From Capitella teleta (taxonomy: Eukaryota; Annelida; Polychaeta; Capitellidae): 64,000 bases of DNA. Positions 1 through 12,300 of the stretch are shown here, one piece after another. The notes below the pieces were generated by a model. That model ran no database searches. It was not told where the DNA came from and saw only the letters and a list, made by a program, of their open reading frames with translations. Positions within the stretch are counted from its first letter, which is position 1; each line of letters begins with the position of its first letter. The stretch covers positions 4,179 through 68,178 of the forward strand of contig KB310056.1 in NCBI GenBank assembly GCA_000328365.1, written 5' to 3'. The translations under genes were made by a program, and so were the position numbers.

Positions 1-265
1 GAAGGTTTCTGGATATTACTCTTCGGGAAGCTGACAGCCTTCCCAGAGTGCAAATTTTTAAAAGTCTGATTACTTTCGGACAAAGCCGTCGTTGGAGTAT
101 CATTTCCATCAAATTCATCGTCTATCAAAGTCATACTTGTTGAGTATTCGAATGAGTGTTTACCAGGATTCATAAATTGGCTGGCCAAGGAAATGTATTT
201 TGGATCGTGGATCGCAAACGGTTTGAATATTAAGTTAGTAGACTTGCGTACTTTGTAGAATATAC
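1..265 (-). CDS. Possible internal exon of an unidentified gene running off the left edge
   Basis: On the minus strand this stretch is open in one frame for about 88 codons down to the first base of the window. It is preceded by a plausible 3' splice site (TGCATCTGCAG before GTATATTC) and would be entered in phase 1. The translation begins GIFYKVRKS and carries Ser/Thr-rich hydrophilic sequence such as GNDTPTTALSESNQ. It looks like a cytoplasmic tail or a linker, and I recognise no domain. No start codon is needed because it would be an internal exon. An open frame of this length could arise by chance in one of six frames, so support is modest. Confidence 0.35.
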
Positions 266-268
266 CTG

Positions 269-315
269 CAGATGCAAACTTAGATTAACTAATCATTAAG
301 CCAATAATATATTAT

Positions 316-349
<34 letters not shown>

Positions 350-1520
350 CTTTTTCTTTTTCTTCTTTATAAAATTTTTTTTTCCAAAAAATATGCCCAA
401 GGGGTAAGTAAACAAGTACAAAATATTCATATAAGAAAGAACGAGAGAAGAAAAAAACAAACACCCAAACAGACAGACAGACACTCAAAATGACATGTCA
501 TTAAGTGAAAACAACCCTAGTGTAAAACTTTTGTCACAGTATAATGAATTTAGAGAGAAAGTTGAACTCTCTAGTCCACCCATTAGTGATAAACCCGCTG
601 CTATCTCGCAGACCAATAAGATACCTTAATAAGCCACCTATTTGTTGGGTGGTCTCATCAATAGAAATATTGAGCGGAAAGAAAAATCCTCACTTAGGAG
701 TCGGTTCGTTAGAATACCAAGCGCTTTGTGGATAAATGAACAATACTAGAACAATGGACCGTTTAAATTGCTTCGAGATATAGAGCCTTTGAGATATAAT
801 AACATGGATCAGGCATGGAAAAAAAATTAGTCGAGCTGAGTTTTCTCTTCGAAACCACAATGACCAGAGTACGCGCAGAGACAAAATGATGACCCATAAC
901 TGCCCCCTCCTCCCACTCATTAATATACCAAATATCCATCCCCTTTAAAATCTTGGGTGCCTATCATATTTTCTCTAATATTGCCGATTTAAAGAAGATC
1001 ACAAACGCTGTGTAGATTTCTGTAATCGTTGCATGTCTTTAAACAATGCCGACCACAAAGGAATGCATTGAATGAGGCTGTGTAATTAAGTGTGTATCTT
1101 TGTTTTGACACCATGAATAGTAGTCGGGAGTTTTTCCGAGAACCGCTTGCTGTCACTTCGAGAAATGTGTGAATGACGCTGATTGGACGCTCCGAGTCGA
1201 GCAATTAGTTGAGACAGCTTTATCCAATCACAGGCAAAGCTTCTCTAGCATTCAACTATGCATGAACATTTTGCATATTTGAGTTAACTTCGACATAAAG
1301 TTATCTAAAGTTACCCACGGGGACGAAAAATGAGTTCTAGCTAGTTATAGAGCTTTTCGAGTTATGGGAGTTCGACATATCGTTACAAAATTCAATGTAC
1401 GGGTATAGGGAGGCAGCCATACGTACCGTTGTATACAATACGTCTTAAATAAGCGATATTTAAGATATAGATCAAGACATGGAAATAAAATGCATAACGA
1501 GTTACACTGCATGACCATTG
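269..1520. other. Intergenic stretch with a T-rich tract, no gene seen
   Basis: A nearly pure T run of about 30 bases at roughly 318-349 is followed by T/C-rich sequence to about 390. Open frames here are short and unconvincing. I see no exon with matching splice sites, no RNA gene and no terminal repeats. Confidence 0.5.
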
Positions 1521-1521
1521 T

Positions 1522-1900
1522 CTAACGAGCAGACGACGCCACAGCACGAAGCGGCCAACTGAGTGTTACACAATGCTGCATGACCATATCCCTGAGGTTT
1601 CTCTTAACGCGAAGACTATCAGCGTCTACACCAACAGGGTTACCGAGATGAACGGCATGGTACACGGAATCAATAGCTTCTCCCATGCAACAGATAGAAA
1701 CAGGGATATGGCCATGTCTATCATATGCGACCAATTGACTCTTGGAGGCATTAAACTTTATATCGAGCGTGCGGGCAACAATTTCAATTTCCTTGAGCAT
1801 AAGCCGCAGAATATATTTTGTTGGGGCAAGCAGGGTTGCGTTTCTTTTGCACATAGGAATAAATTACGTTCGTACTGTGGTGACGAGAGTTTCACGCATG
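1522..1900 (-). mobile_element. Degraded LINE fragment (reverse transcriptase, CR1-like)
   Basis: The minus-strand frame reads LLAPTKYILRLMLKEIEIVA, then DIKFNASKSQLVAY and VYHAVHLGNPVG. This matches the segment after the catalytic DD box of non-LTR reverse transcriptases (LLAPS, FN-x-SK-x-Q, HLG). Only the RT C-terminal part survives, and nothing upstream of LLAP is readable, so it is a truncated copy. The sequence around 1530-1580 resembles that at 3760-3810, which looks like a second remnant of the same family. Assignment to CR1 rather than another clade is a guess. Confidence 0.6.
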
Positions 1901-2105
1901 TACATGTCTGATATGGTTGTATTGTTTCATTTTGAATGTTTTTTATAGTAACAAAATACTGGCCCATGGATAACACCTCCATATTGTATAACAAAAAATT
2001 ACCCATATGACACGTAAGCAACAAAACATATAAGATTGGAAATGCATATACATAAAAAACAAATTGTGCGCAGAAAATTTAAGGTGATAAAACAAACTCA
2101 ATTGT

Positions 2106-2184
2106 ATGCACCACCATCAATGCAAACTTGACATTGCAGCACTGATTGCTTGGTTCCTGCTAATATCATTTTCTGTTTGTGAAG
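2106..2184 (+). CDS. Orphan signal-peptide exon
   Basis: An ATG opens a short frame with a hydrophobic core (AALIAWFLLISFSVC). It ends at a good 5' splice site (GAAG|GTAAGC) in phase 1. This is the usual shape of a first coding exon of a secreted or type I membrane protein. No partner exon is identified. It lies between two LINE remnants and 1.1 kb upstream of the DEG/ENaC start. Almost all ectodomain exons of that gene are entered in phase 1, so splicing to one of them would keep frame and could give a soluble ectodomain. That is speculation. A leftover exon of a dead gene is equally possible. Confidence 0.35.
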
Positions 2185-2639
2185 GTAAGCAACTGGGGAT
2201 AATCATAAATAATTCTCCATTACATGTAGATTACTGGGCAGGAGCCTATATTCATTTCGTAACTATTTATATATTTATGTTGCATTGGAAATACGCATCC
2301 GCCGAATGCAGGAAATCCTTTGACAAGGAATAGATGGGTGATAAATAGGTGTTGGACACTTGATTCTAGAGTGCGCCGCATGAGATCAGAGCAACGGAAG
2401 CTGGCACTACCTAATCATTGTATAACTGTGTTTGTAACTGTTCATTTATTTGCACTCTATAATAGACCCATCGGCTGAATGTGCATAACAGTCTGTGCGG
2501 CAGAATTGTTCCCATATACCCAGGTAAATTCCTAGGAATTGTAGTCTTAGGACTACCTCTCCAGTGGAGCTATACACGCATATAAACCGGTGGTACTGCA
2601 GCAAGAACCCTAAGTGGGCGAAAATGTGGAAATAAGATA

Positions 2640-3110
2640 CTGAAAAGCAAAGTAAAAGCAGCAGTGAAGGAGATGAATATTGTGTGGTGTGGTCGTGTGG
2701 ACATTATCCCTGCCGAACTCTTTTTAAAAAATGGAGGGTACTCATATATTGAACTACTCCATCGATTTTGCAACAGCAGGAGAGTGACCAACATTGGACT
2801 TGGAACGAAGACCTTCATTTGTGCCCAAATTAACGTACAACTAGTGTGAACTGTTATGCGAGGAAAGTACTGCTTAAGGAGACTTAAACCACAGCAGAGT
2901 GATGGTAATGATAACAAAACAGACAGGCTTTAGGGAAGACAGTAGTACCATTCAAGAAATCTTCATTTTGAGAACATTATGTGAGAGATTCAAAGAGCAA
3001 CAAAAAGAATTCCACACTATCTTCGTCAATTTCACCAACGCATTTGATAGAGTGTGACACGAAGCACTGTGGAATACCATAAGATGATAAAACACGTGTA
3101 AGAAGATTAC
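2640..3110 (+). mobile_element. Degraded LINE fragment (RTE-like reverse transcriptase)
   Basis: Two blocks of reverse transcriptase can be read in different frames. The first, near 2664-2760, reads VDIIPAELFLKNGG with ELLHRFCN, matching the APGVDNIPAELLK / LLHKLCN region. The second, near 2915-3080, reads KQTGFREDSSTIQEIFILR, then FHTIFVNFTNAFDRV, matching QAGFR-x-STIDQIF and the FIDFKKAFD catalytic strand. In the second block the catalytic box reads FVNFTNAFD, so the first D is lost, and a stop follows. The copy is inactive, frameshifted and truncated at both ends. Confidence 0.7.
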
Positions 3111-3327
3111 CATGTCCACCAATTGATGGGCAATGGCAACTCGTCAAACCAATACAACAAACCAGCAGCTATAGTGCTTTGCAAAAGAACAACCTATCAA
3201 AGATGGATAATATACATATATGTCACACACTCCTTGCATGACTTTGTCACAGCATAAACGCACATGTTTATTTTTTCAGCCTTGAATCGAGTGTGGTGTA
3301 TTTGTAGATGTATTCTTCACAACAGAC
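3111..3327 (+). promoter_or_regulatory. Upstream region and probable 5' UTR of the DEG/ENaC gene
   Basis: A pyrimidine-rich 3' splice site (TTTATTTTTTCAG) ends at about 3279, so the exon carrying the ATG at 3328 may start at 3280, with more 5' UTR upstream. In the ATG frame a stop lies at 3283-3285, which supports 3328 as the start. I see no clear TATA box. Confidence 0.35.
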
Positions 3328-6300
3328 ATGACAGGTAAGCCCTCATATAATGAGACTAAATTGTAACCACCTAATTATAAAATGTTCTACATTATATACA
3401 GAAAAGAAAAAATCTAAATTCTTTCAAGTACTGCAATCGTATGGAGAGGGAGCTACTGTCCATGGCGTCCATTACGTCTTTGAGTCGGATGCAGCAAAAA
3501 GTCGAAGGTAATTGTAATAACCTTTCCGGCTTTAGTCTACATCGATAATTCATAATGACAAAGGGGAGGACAAATACTTTATTTTTATATTCCTATGTAG
3601 TGGTGTCATATAGATAAAGTAGGGCTGGGCGAACATCCGTATCCGTTATCCGTCATTCTGTTATTCGTCGGTTGTCGGGGAGGGGTAAGGCGGTACATGG
3701 CAACCCGATATTGTGTTTCAACACGGATAGTGATAAATGGGGTAAGAAATAGAAGTGTTCATGGTCTAAAGAGCAGACGACGGGGTCAAGAGGGCCAACT
3801 GGATGTCGTAAAGTGTCAAGCCACATCGAGCGCACCACGCAACCATTCCGCACGCAAACGCTTCTCATGCAGTGAAACTGAGCGATGTCAAAAACAATGA
3901 AAAAAACCCAACGGACAAACCCCCCTCGGCTGAACACGCTTCCCTTGAGCCCTTTAAAGCGCCCTGGTCAGCTGAAAGGATATGTATAAATCATTATTCA
4001 CACACACATGTATTACAGTGGTATAATCAAAAGGAAATTTTTAAAAAAAAATTAAAAAAATTTTAAAAAAATAAAAGAAAAAAAATGAAACAAGCAACCA
4101 AAAGATTGAAATTCAACTAGTGCACAAATGGATAATGATTAACCTAAAAATATAATGAACATAAAGGTGCATTGATATTGTATTCGGTGCAAATAAAACA
4201 AACACTCTTCGCAAGGCAAGAACCACTGCCATGGATTGCCAGTTCAGCGCACAAATCCGGTGCAAGCATTTTCCCTACGAATGGCTTTAACAAAAACATT
4301 GATAAAACGTTTATGAAGCTGTGTATTTATAGGTAAGTCATTTGCAATCAAAGGTAGCAGATGATTATGGGTATTTTAACTTAATTTACATAGGCGGCGA
4401 ACCGCTTTATGCCAAGCAGTGAAGAACTGATCACAAACTCTACTAGAATAATTGTGATTGAAATAATAATTGTGACCCGTACACTGACATACAAATTGAT
4501 TTAAACAGGTGATATTATACATCAACTTGTACATATTGAAAATTACATAGCATATGATTAAAACGGCGATAGAAATCCGACATGGCCTCTTCTACTATCT
4601 GCTCACTCGCTCGGCCTCTTATTATATTGCCCAAATGAACATCTGACTCACATCGCTTAACAACTATCATTCGAGTTGAATGCATCAGGCAAGGGGGTTC
4701 GCTTATTTAATTCTAGATTGTTATATATGTAAATAAGCGAACCCGTAAGCGAGCTCGTAAAGTCGTGCTCACAATTACCAATTGCTCAGTCATAAAATAC
4801 CACCTTCCTAGGTTCGGATGGCTCCTACTGGTTCTGATTGCTCTTGTGGTCTTCATCGCTATGGTTGTCATGCGCCTGCAATTCTTCTTCTCCTATCCTG
4901 CTGATATCACCATTGATGTGGAGTATGGTGATTCAATCAGCTTCCCACAAGTGACCGTTTGCAACCAAGATCCATTCAAGATGACATCCCTTCTGGAGAA
5001 AGGACTGTATGACGTCACGATGATGGCTTACACAGGGTCGAAACAAGGACCAGCTGGATCACAAGATAACAATGGTAAACCTTTATTCAGTTCATAATTC
5101 CATGTGTCTATTTCTATACTCAATAGATGACTGCAAAGACTACTTTGAATTGCACATCAAGGAGTTTTGTGAAGACGATGTCCCAGAATCAAAAACCCAC
5201 GCAAAACTTGCAAATGTCACTCTGGAGGTGTGCCAGCAGTTATGCATCAATCTTTATCCAGACAAATGCAATTCCGTTCTGTACAACACCTGGAAGAGGA
5301 GCTGCCTCTTGATGGCATTCATACCCTTGAGGAATCTATCAAACCCACAATGCAACTCACAACTCTATATCAGGAGAAGATGTCCAAGTGAGACATTGTT
5401 CACTAATGACTCCCATTGAAAAACAAGTCGGTCGACAACGACGGAGAAAATACCGCAGAGTGAGTGGGAGGAGAGGGAAGTATGTGTTACACCAGCCACT
5501 AGAAGGCGTACTAGTTATATGAGATAACATCCTAGATTGACCTAGATAATATCCTGGATCTGACAAATCAGAGCATGATATTGCCGACGTTGTCGACCGA
5601 AAAGTTTCTTTGTTTGAAAGCCTTCAAAATGCATAATTATAAATGCGACTTTCTTAGCTGTCAAATATGTTCATTGTGACTTTGAAGAAGACAGCTTTGG
5701 GGACTATTGCCCAATTATTGTGGATAGTTCTGAACAGAAAGAGCTATGGAATAGGTACATTGGTTTTGATCACACCTTGAACGAAGAACAAGCAAGTAAG
5801 TATACATATTTTTCACTTAACAACATGAAAACGATTTCCTTGTGTACGTTAGCTATCCGGGGAGGATATTATGCGATGATGACATCAGGATTGAGGCTTG
5901 GATACACAAGTAACTTCAGCTTCCACTCAATAGACACAACAGATCTCTGCCTGAGGTTCTTTTACCGGATGGTTGGAGAAGCCAAATCTAACCTCCGCGT
6001 ATTTGTTACGGACGAGAATAATGTGGTCAGCATAGACAAGGTATTTTCGGGTACTAGCATGACGTTCTGGGTGGGAGGTTTCATAGAGCTGCCAAGTGGC
6101 TATAATCTAGTAGAGATTATGGGCACACGCGGAGATAATGGAACCTCTGGCATACAAATTGATGACATTGAGATATCAACTTGCTCAAGCTTTGCTGGTA
6201 AGTTTTGTGGCATGAATGCATGGCTTGGAAAAATTTTAAATGTATTATTTTCAGAGAGAGATTGTTTAGAGTTTCGAGATGGATCGGGATACATGGGGAA

Positions 6301-9300
6301 TCAAACTACAACTTCAGACGGCTATGAATGTTTGCCGTGGGCAGTAACAGCTCCAAAGATCACAGAGACTCTATATTTCATTGATGGCAGTCCATCTGAA
6401 GCTGGAAACAAATGTAGAAATCCTGTGGGGCTTCCATGGGGTCCCTTTTGTTTTATTGAGCATGAGAGTCTCGTGGGCTTTTGCGATATCCCACGTTGTA
6501 GTAAGTAGTAGGCCTGCTAAGATACCAGATAGGCTGATGAGCATTTTAACTGTTATCATTCACAGCATGCAGACCTAGCTCATTCTCTTGTATGACATCA
6601 AAAAATTGCATTCCCGACAACTTTCTATGTGATTCATATCCGCACTGTTCAGATTTGACCGATGAGATCGTGGAATGCCGTGAGCTAATGAGTCACAATT
6701 ATTAGACCATATTTGATTAGATTTCTCACAAAGAAAACCAGCAAAACATTACCTGCACCTTTGACGACAACTATAAATGTGGATATCAAGTCATCAAACA
6801 TACCAACAATGCAGCACAATGGAACATAGTACGTAAACCTGGCACGGACTCAACAAGTGAGTATAAAGTGTATATAGTAGATTAATATAATTATTACCTT
6901 CTCAGCCTCATACCGCATGAAAATGAGTGGTTTGTTTGACCGACCAGGCGAAGCAGCTGTTCTTGTTTCACCTAGCACGTTCTTTGATGGACCACAAGTT
7001 GTAAGAATCTACTTGAGCACCGAAATAGCAGAAAACATTGACCCACTTCCGGAAATGGTTTTCACTTCAAGAAACGGAACACACTCTGTGTCTTACTCTG
7101 CGCCTGCAACAGGAGACATTTTTCGGCCTTTCGATGCATGTATGCTGCCTGGACAAAGCATTCTATTGGTGACAGCATTTTGGTCAACTAATGCATCGCT
7201 TTCAACTAGTATGGAGATCAGCAACATTACCCTGACCAACGTAAATTGCACTCCGCCTCTGTACAGTAAGACTATGCACATAATTTTTGGTTAATTTTTT
7301 CATACATGATACTTCAAATTTTGAAGGTGCTGGAAAAATGTTTGCAAATGACACAAGGGAATCTGGTGCAATTGTCATAGGGAATATTTCAAATTTTGAC
7401 AGAAAAACTGACATATCGGTTGATATTTCCAGTGAGCCAAAAGACTCGAACCAGAGAAGAACATAAGTAGCCATAATATTATGTGGATATTTCAGGTGTC
7501 TTCAATGATACCTGTGTGAGGCTAGGCATTTGCTACATTGACCAAGTACTAGATAACCTCAATGTCAAATGGTTTGCCGTGCCATCTGAATTGGTAATTT
7601 GGTCCAACAATGCGATGCCCAGTAAACAGCGCCAGAAAGGTGAGGATAATTCAATTAAAAATCTTATTCAAAGTGACTCTATTCTCACTAGGTTGTAAGG
7701 GAATCTTCATTCAGTCTGAAGGGATGGTGACATCACCAGGGTATCCAAACAAATACACTGCTGACAACTATTGCAAGCAGATCATCCATGCTCCACCCAA
7801 TTCAGTCATCGCAATTCATTTCACAAAACTCGATCTGGGCAGAGACAATATGTGCAATTCAGACTACCTACAGGTATAGGGACATTACATCAACCTCAGT
7901 ACAGAGGAAAATAACTTTCCTGGTAGATTAACAATGGCGACAAGACAGCGAAGTATTGCGGGAGTGGGCTGCCTGAAGATATTTTCATCTCCACAGAACG
8001 ACTTGAGATCTTGTTTGTGTCATCTTCCATTCCTCTTGGCACCGGATTTGCTTTTTGGTATGAAACATCAGCAGAGAATGGATATGGTAGGAGAATTGCA
8101 TGGGCCTCACTGCAACTGTGACGTTTTCTTTCAGATTCTCTTGCAATTGCGTACACTGGAACTTCTGCCCTAGTTCCGTATGCTGCAAACATTCTTTTTA
8201 ATCTGCCGTGCAAAGTATTGTCGGAAGAGAAACATTGCCTCCAATTTGAAGCTTTCTATGCCGAGACATTGGAAATTGGAACAACAACTAACATATTCAG
8301 CATCAGTCAAAGCAAACAGCTCTACTTGGTGGAAGGCTCGACTGGTCCAACCTGGAACATAATCCGAGTGCCACTTCCAACTGATGCCATATTCTCTGAC
8401 AATAGATGCCGAAACTTATACATTTCAGCACACATTTCACAAGATACAAACTTCACAGAAATTCTTGCAGCATTTAGAAGCATTAGCATTGAAAAGGGAA
8501 ATTGCTTAGGAACAACTCACAGCATTTACACTGGGATGCTGCCGAAAAACGAAAGTTCTTTCAAAGGTTTATATAAACCAGACAAGAGAATACAGTGAAA
8601 TACATTCGTTCAATTTCAGCTACACAAGAAGGTGCAGATTGTGACTTCGTGGACGCTAATGAATGTGGCTACATTAAATACAAAGAAGGTGGACACATTT
8701 GGGAAAGGTCAATGTTGATAACTAACTCACCAGGTATGCCATACTTCCAGTTTGTCTTGAATCATTCATCAGAACAGTCTTTGTTTTAACAGCTTGTCAA
8801 GGGCAGATAGCAATGGATCTGGCAATTGCAGTGGACGTATCTGGTTGTTCAGAAGATCATTGCCAGAACCTTGCCGATGATATCCATGCAATGATTTCCT
8901 CTTTTAACTCGTCAAAAGTTCATTTATCGCTGCTTGTTTTGAATAAGAAGCCTCTCCAAGTGCAGTTTCAATTCAGAGACATGATAACATCTGACGACAT
9001 ACGAAATGAACTAACTCAGACCACCAATACCACTCATCCAGCTGACTTACAGGGTGCTTCAGCAGCCGCCTTGAGTTCTATTTTCACTATCCGCAATGGA
9101 GATCGCGACAATGCACTCAATCTTATGATATTCTTTTTGACAAGCCAAGTCTCTATTCCAAAAGAGTTACTCCGAGATCTGGATTTGGGAAATATCCATC
9201 AACGTTATGTGTCAGTAGGCACCGAAGTTACGATCAGTGATTATGTTCCAACTCTGTCCTGCGTGAAAAACACCTTTGAGACGTATGTTTCGATCGACGT

Positions 9301-12300
9301 CGGGGAGATTCTGGATTCATTTCACGAACTTCCAATCTGTCGAGGTGGGTTATAGCCCACTTTCCATTATTTGCTTGATAATTTTAAATTGCTGACTGCA
9401 GAATTTGTGAACAGAGTCAACTTGAGAGTCTTTATGGGTGAAAGTATCCTTGCATCCCAGGCGACAAGAGTGAAAGGACCAACTTGTTTGAAAATATATA
9501 CCGGGGTTGAAAATGTCGATATTGCATCATTTGCTGACTATGCCAGCATGTACATTTATCGCTATGATAGAATTATGGACATGAAACCTCTGTTCAGTAT
9601 TCATACGCGTCATGCTGGGCCAATGGTGACGACGGCATCAATCCCAATTGGAGAGTACGCTCTGGTTATGAAGGCCTCAGGGTCAAAGAAAACGCTCATC
9701 GTTCAGCAAGTGAAAACAACAAAAGGCGACTGTTCTACACCATCAGGTTAGCATGCGCCAAATTTGCTGTGAAACTTGTACTATATATATATATATAACT
9801 GCATATAAACATATACCAGAATCTTAATTACTTGTTCGATTAGGATATCAGCATAAGTGAATTTTATATTTAATGATCTTTCAATTCAGTGGCGAGTTTT
9901 TATCAATCGATTTGATCAATGAATTAATTAAGCCCTCAGAAATATCATAATTTAAGCCTTGCTAATAGCAACTGTTTGCCTTGAGAAAGCGTAGCACTTG
10001 TCGCTGGAGGCAACCGACAACTTAGCGTTTTTGATTATGTGTGCGAAAGTTACTTGACTCTAACAAACTACCTGGACCCATTTGAATGGCTATCTAAAAG
10101 GCTATCAATATGTACGTATTCTATATGCATGTGTACTTTGAGACTACCCTTCAAGACATTAGATATCAGGAAGGATACACTGAAATTGTTCATTTCAAAA
10201 CCTTTTTAGATCGGTTCTATGGGTTTTGTGAGTGACGAGAGACCAATTTCGAAAATTTCGGCCAGCTGTGAATAATGTTCAAAAACAAATTGAAATGCGA
10301 CTTCCTTGCCCAGGCAGAATAGCTTGAATCGAAATGAGTGTGAGATTTCTTTTATGAGAACTGATGAAAGATCTGCTCACTCAACGCTTCCATTGTTAAC
10401 AATAGCATTGTTCATTTTATGATAGCACAGCAGTATCAAATCGAACGCTTGAATAAAGCGATATTTTAAACATCTCAGATTACAGTATCTAGGAATAAGC
10501 CCACAAGAAAATCGGAGATGAAATACAAAATTTTGAAAGCAAATATAATAATAATTCAAACGATGAAGATTTTTCTAGTGTTTCGGCCATTATTGACATG
10601 CTTTATGAACGAATACTGTGCGTGCATGTCTACATAGATTATGCTATAGCAGTTCTCTCGTTCTCTTTCCCCCCTGCTTTAATATTTTCATCAAGCGTGA
10701 ACTCCTCTCGGACACTAACCGACCTCCAGGTGGGAGCTGCCACATTATCTAAGAGATATGATTCTATATAACTAGAGGGAATGCTCTGCTCGGATTTAAC
10801 CCACTGTCAATCAACCTTAGCAGCTAGCTAGTACGTACGTGAGGAAGATCACCTGAAGTGCACCTCAAAATGAGTTGTACTTAACCCATTTTGCTCTTTC
10901 CCAAATAGTTAAGTTTTGCATGTGACTTAGATCCCGTTCAATGAATATTAATATAACCCTGTCGCCCCTTTATAAACCTGACCAAACCAACATCTTTTCC
11001 CACTTCTGCCCACTTCCAACCACTTCGGTTTTCTACTTTCAATCATTTGGACCTCTTCAAATAAATTGGAATATCCATCAACCCTAGTCTGTGTACTTCA
11101 CCTCCTAAGTTCAGGCTAGGCCAACGTGATCGAGGACACGCACGGAACAAGTACCATCATACAGCTCAATGAATTTATCTCACGAAGATATTAACTTGTT
11201 TCTATTGTCTATTTGTTCCAGTGAGTAAAATCGCCATGTACATGAGCCCTTTCTCTTTTCTTTTCTTATTTTACGTTAATATTTCTCCGTCAAAAAGCAC
11301 AGCACTAGTTACCGAAGGCCAACTCAACGTCCTTGATTATGTGTGTACAAATTTGCCTTTTTAACTGACGTTTTGATCTCAACTTTTTGTGATGTATCCT
11401 CAATCACCCGTTACTAGTTCAAAACAATCCTCTTTAATGTACTACCCATGGGCCAAAAATGTTAAACTGGGTTAGAATAGGCTACCTAATGATTGATATA
11501 TTTTAAAAACAGAAGATGTCTTCAAAAATGCCGGTTGCTTCAAGAAAGATATTATCTCTTCACAATGGATTGACAGTGGACAGTATTTCTCCAGAGAAGA
11601 TTGCTCAAAAGCCTGTGCCGATGCGGTTGATGTGAGTAAACAAAAAGCCTTGTGGCCTTGTGGCATGGATGAATGTTGGTGTTGAACAGGAATTGCCATT
11701 TGCTGCTTATGGCGAAAAGACGTGCTTCTGTGCTTCAAACCCAACATTGAACACAAACCGACTTGTTCTTCCCTCAGACCAAATATGCGGTGAAACTGAT
11801 GGAGTGTTTGTAATGCAAGTCATAAGAGCCCAAGATCCAAAACCAACACGTAAGAAACAAATTAGCCATTGCACATGTCTATAATTTTAGCAACATCGAT
11901 CAATTTTAACTAGTTATTTCCACATTATTTTACAAGTTTATCCCTACTCATTATATTTATATTATATTTTTGTGTTTATATTGTTGTTGCGACCATGTTA
12001 AAGAAAACAGCTTTTGTTGATACTATATTGGACATAATTGAGCAAAGTTTGATCTGAGAGATATTCTTTTTCAGGATGTGAAACAGGAGGAAGTAATCTG
12101 GTTTTTGTGATCAGGATAGCCAGCAAAGAGTCTGAAAGAATTGGAATATTCATGGAAACCTTCATGAAAGAATTCTCACCGCCAAACACCATTGTCAATG
12201 TGACGATCATAGTCTCGGTTGATGAAGCCCCTATTTTGTTTTCTTGGAACTCTTCTAACCAAATACAAATTCCTGCTCTCAATGTGGCTGGCACCACCAG

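Larger units (their letters stand above)
3328..5074 (+). other. DEG/ENaC N-terminus, TM1 and first palm strand (residues 1-125)
   Basis: Exon 2 encodes GEGATVHGVHYVFES, which matches the cytoplasmic HG motif of the family, where mutations alter gating. Exon 3 enters in phase 2 after a good pyrimidine tract (CCACCTTCCTAG) and encodes TM1 (FGWLLLVLIALVVFIAMVV, about residues 39-58). It continues with SYPADITIDVEY and FPQVTVCNQDPFKM, the counterpart of the FPAVTICN strand. A GTG at 4765 in the same frame is not the start, because splicing from exon 2 supplies the HG motif. Confidence 0.9.

Noticed and set aside
10720-11160. A stretch with a TATA-like box and an AATAAA that could be a solo long terminal repeat
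   Set aside because: No convincing ends or target copies were found, so family and boundaries cannot be supported.
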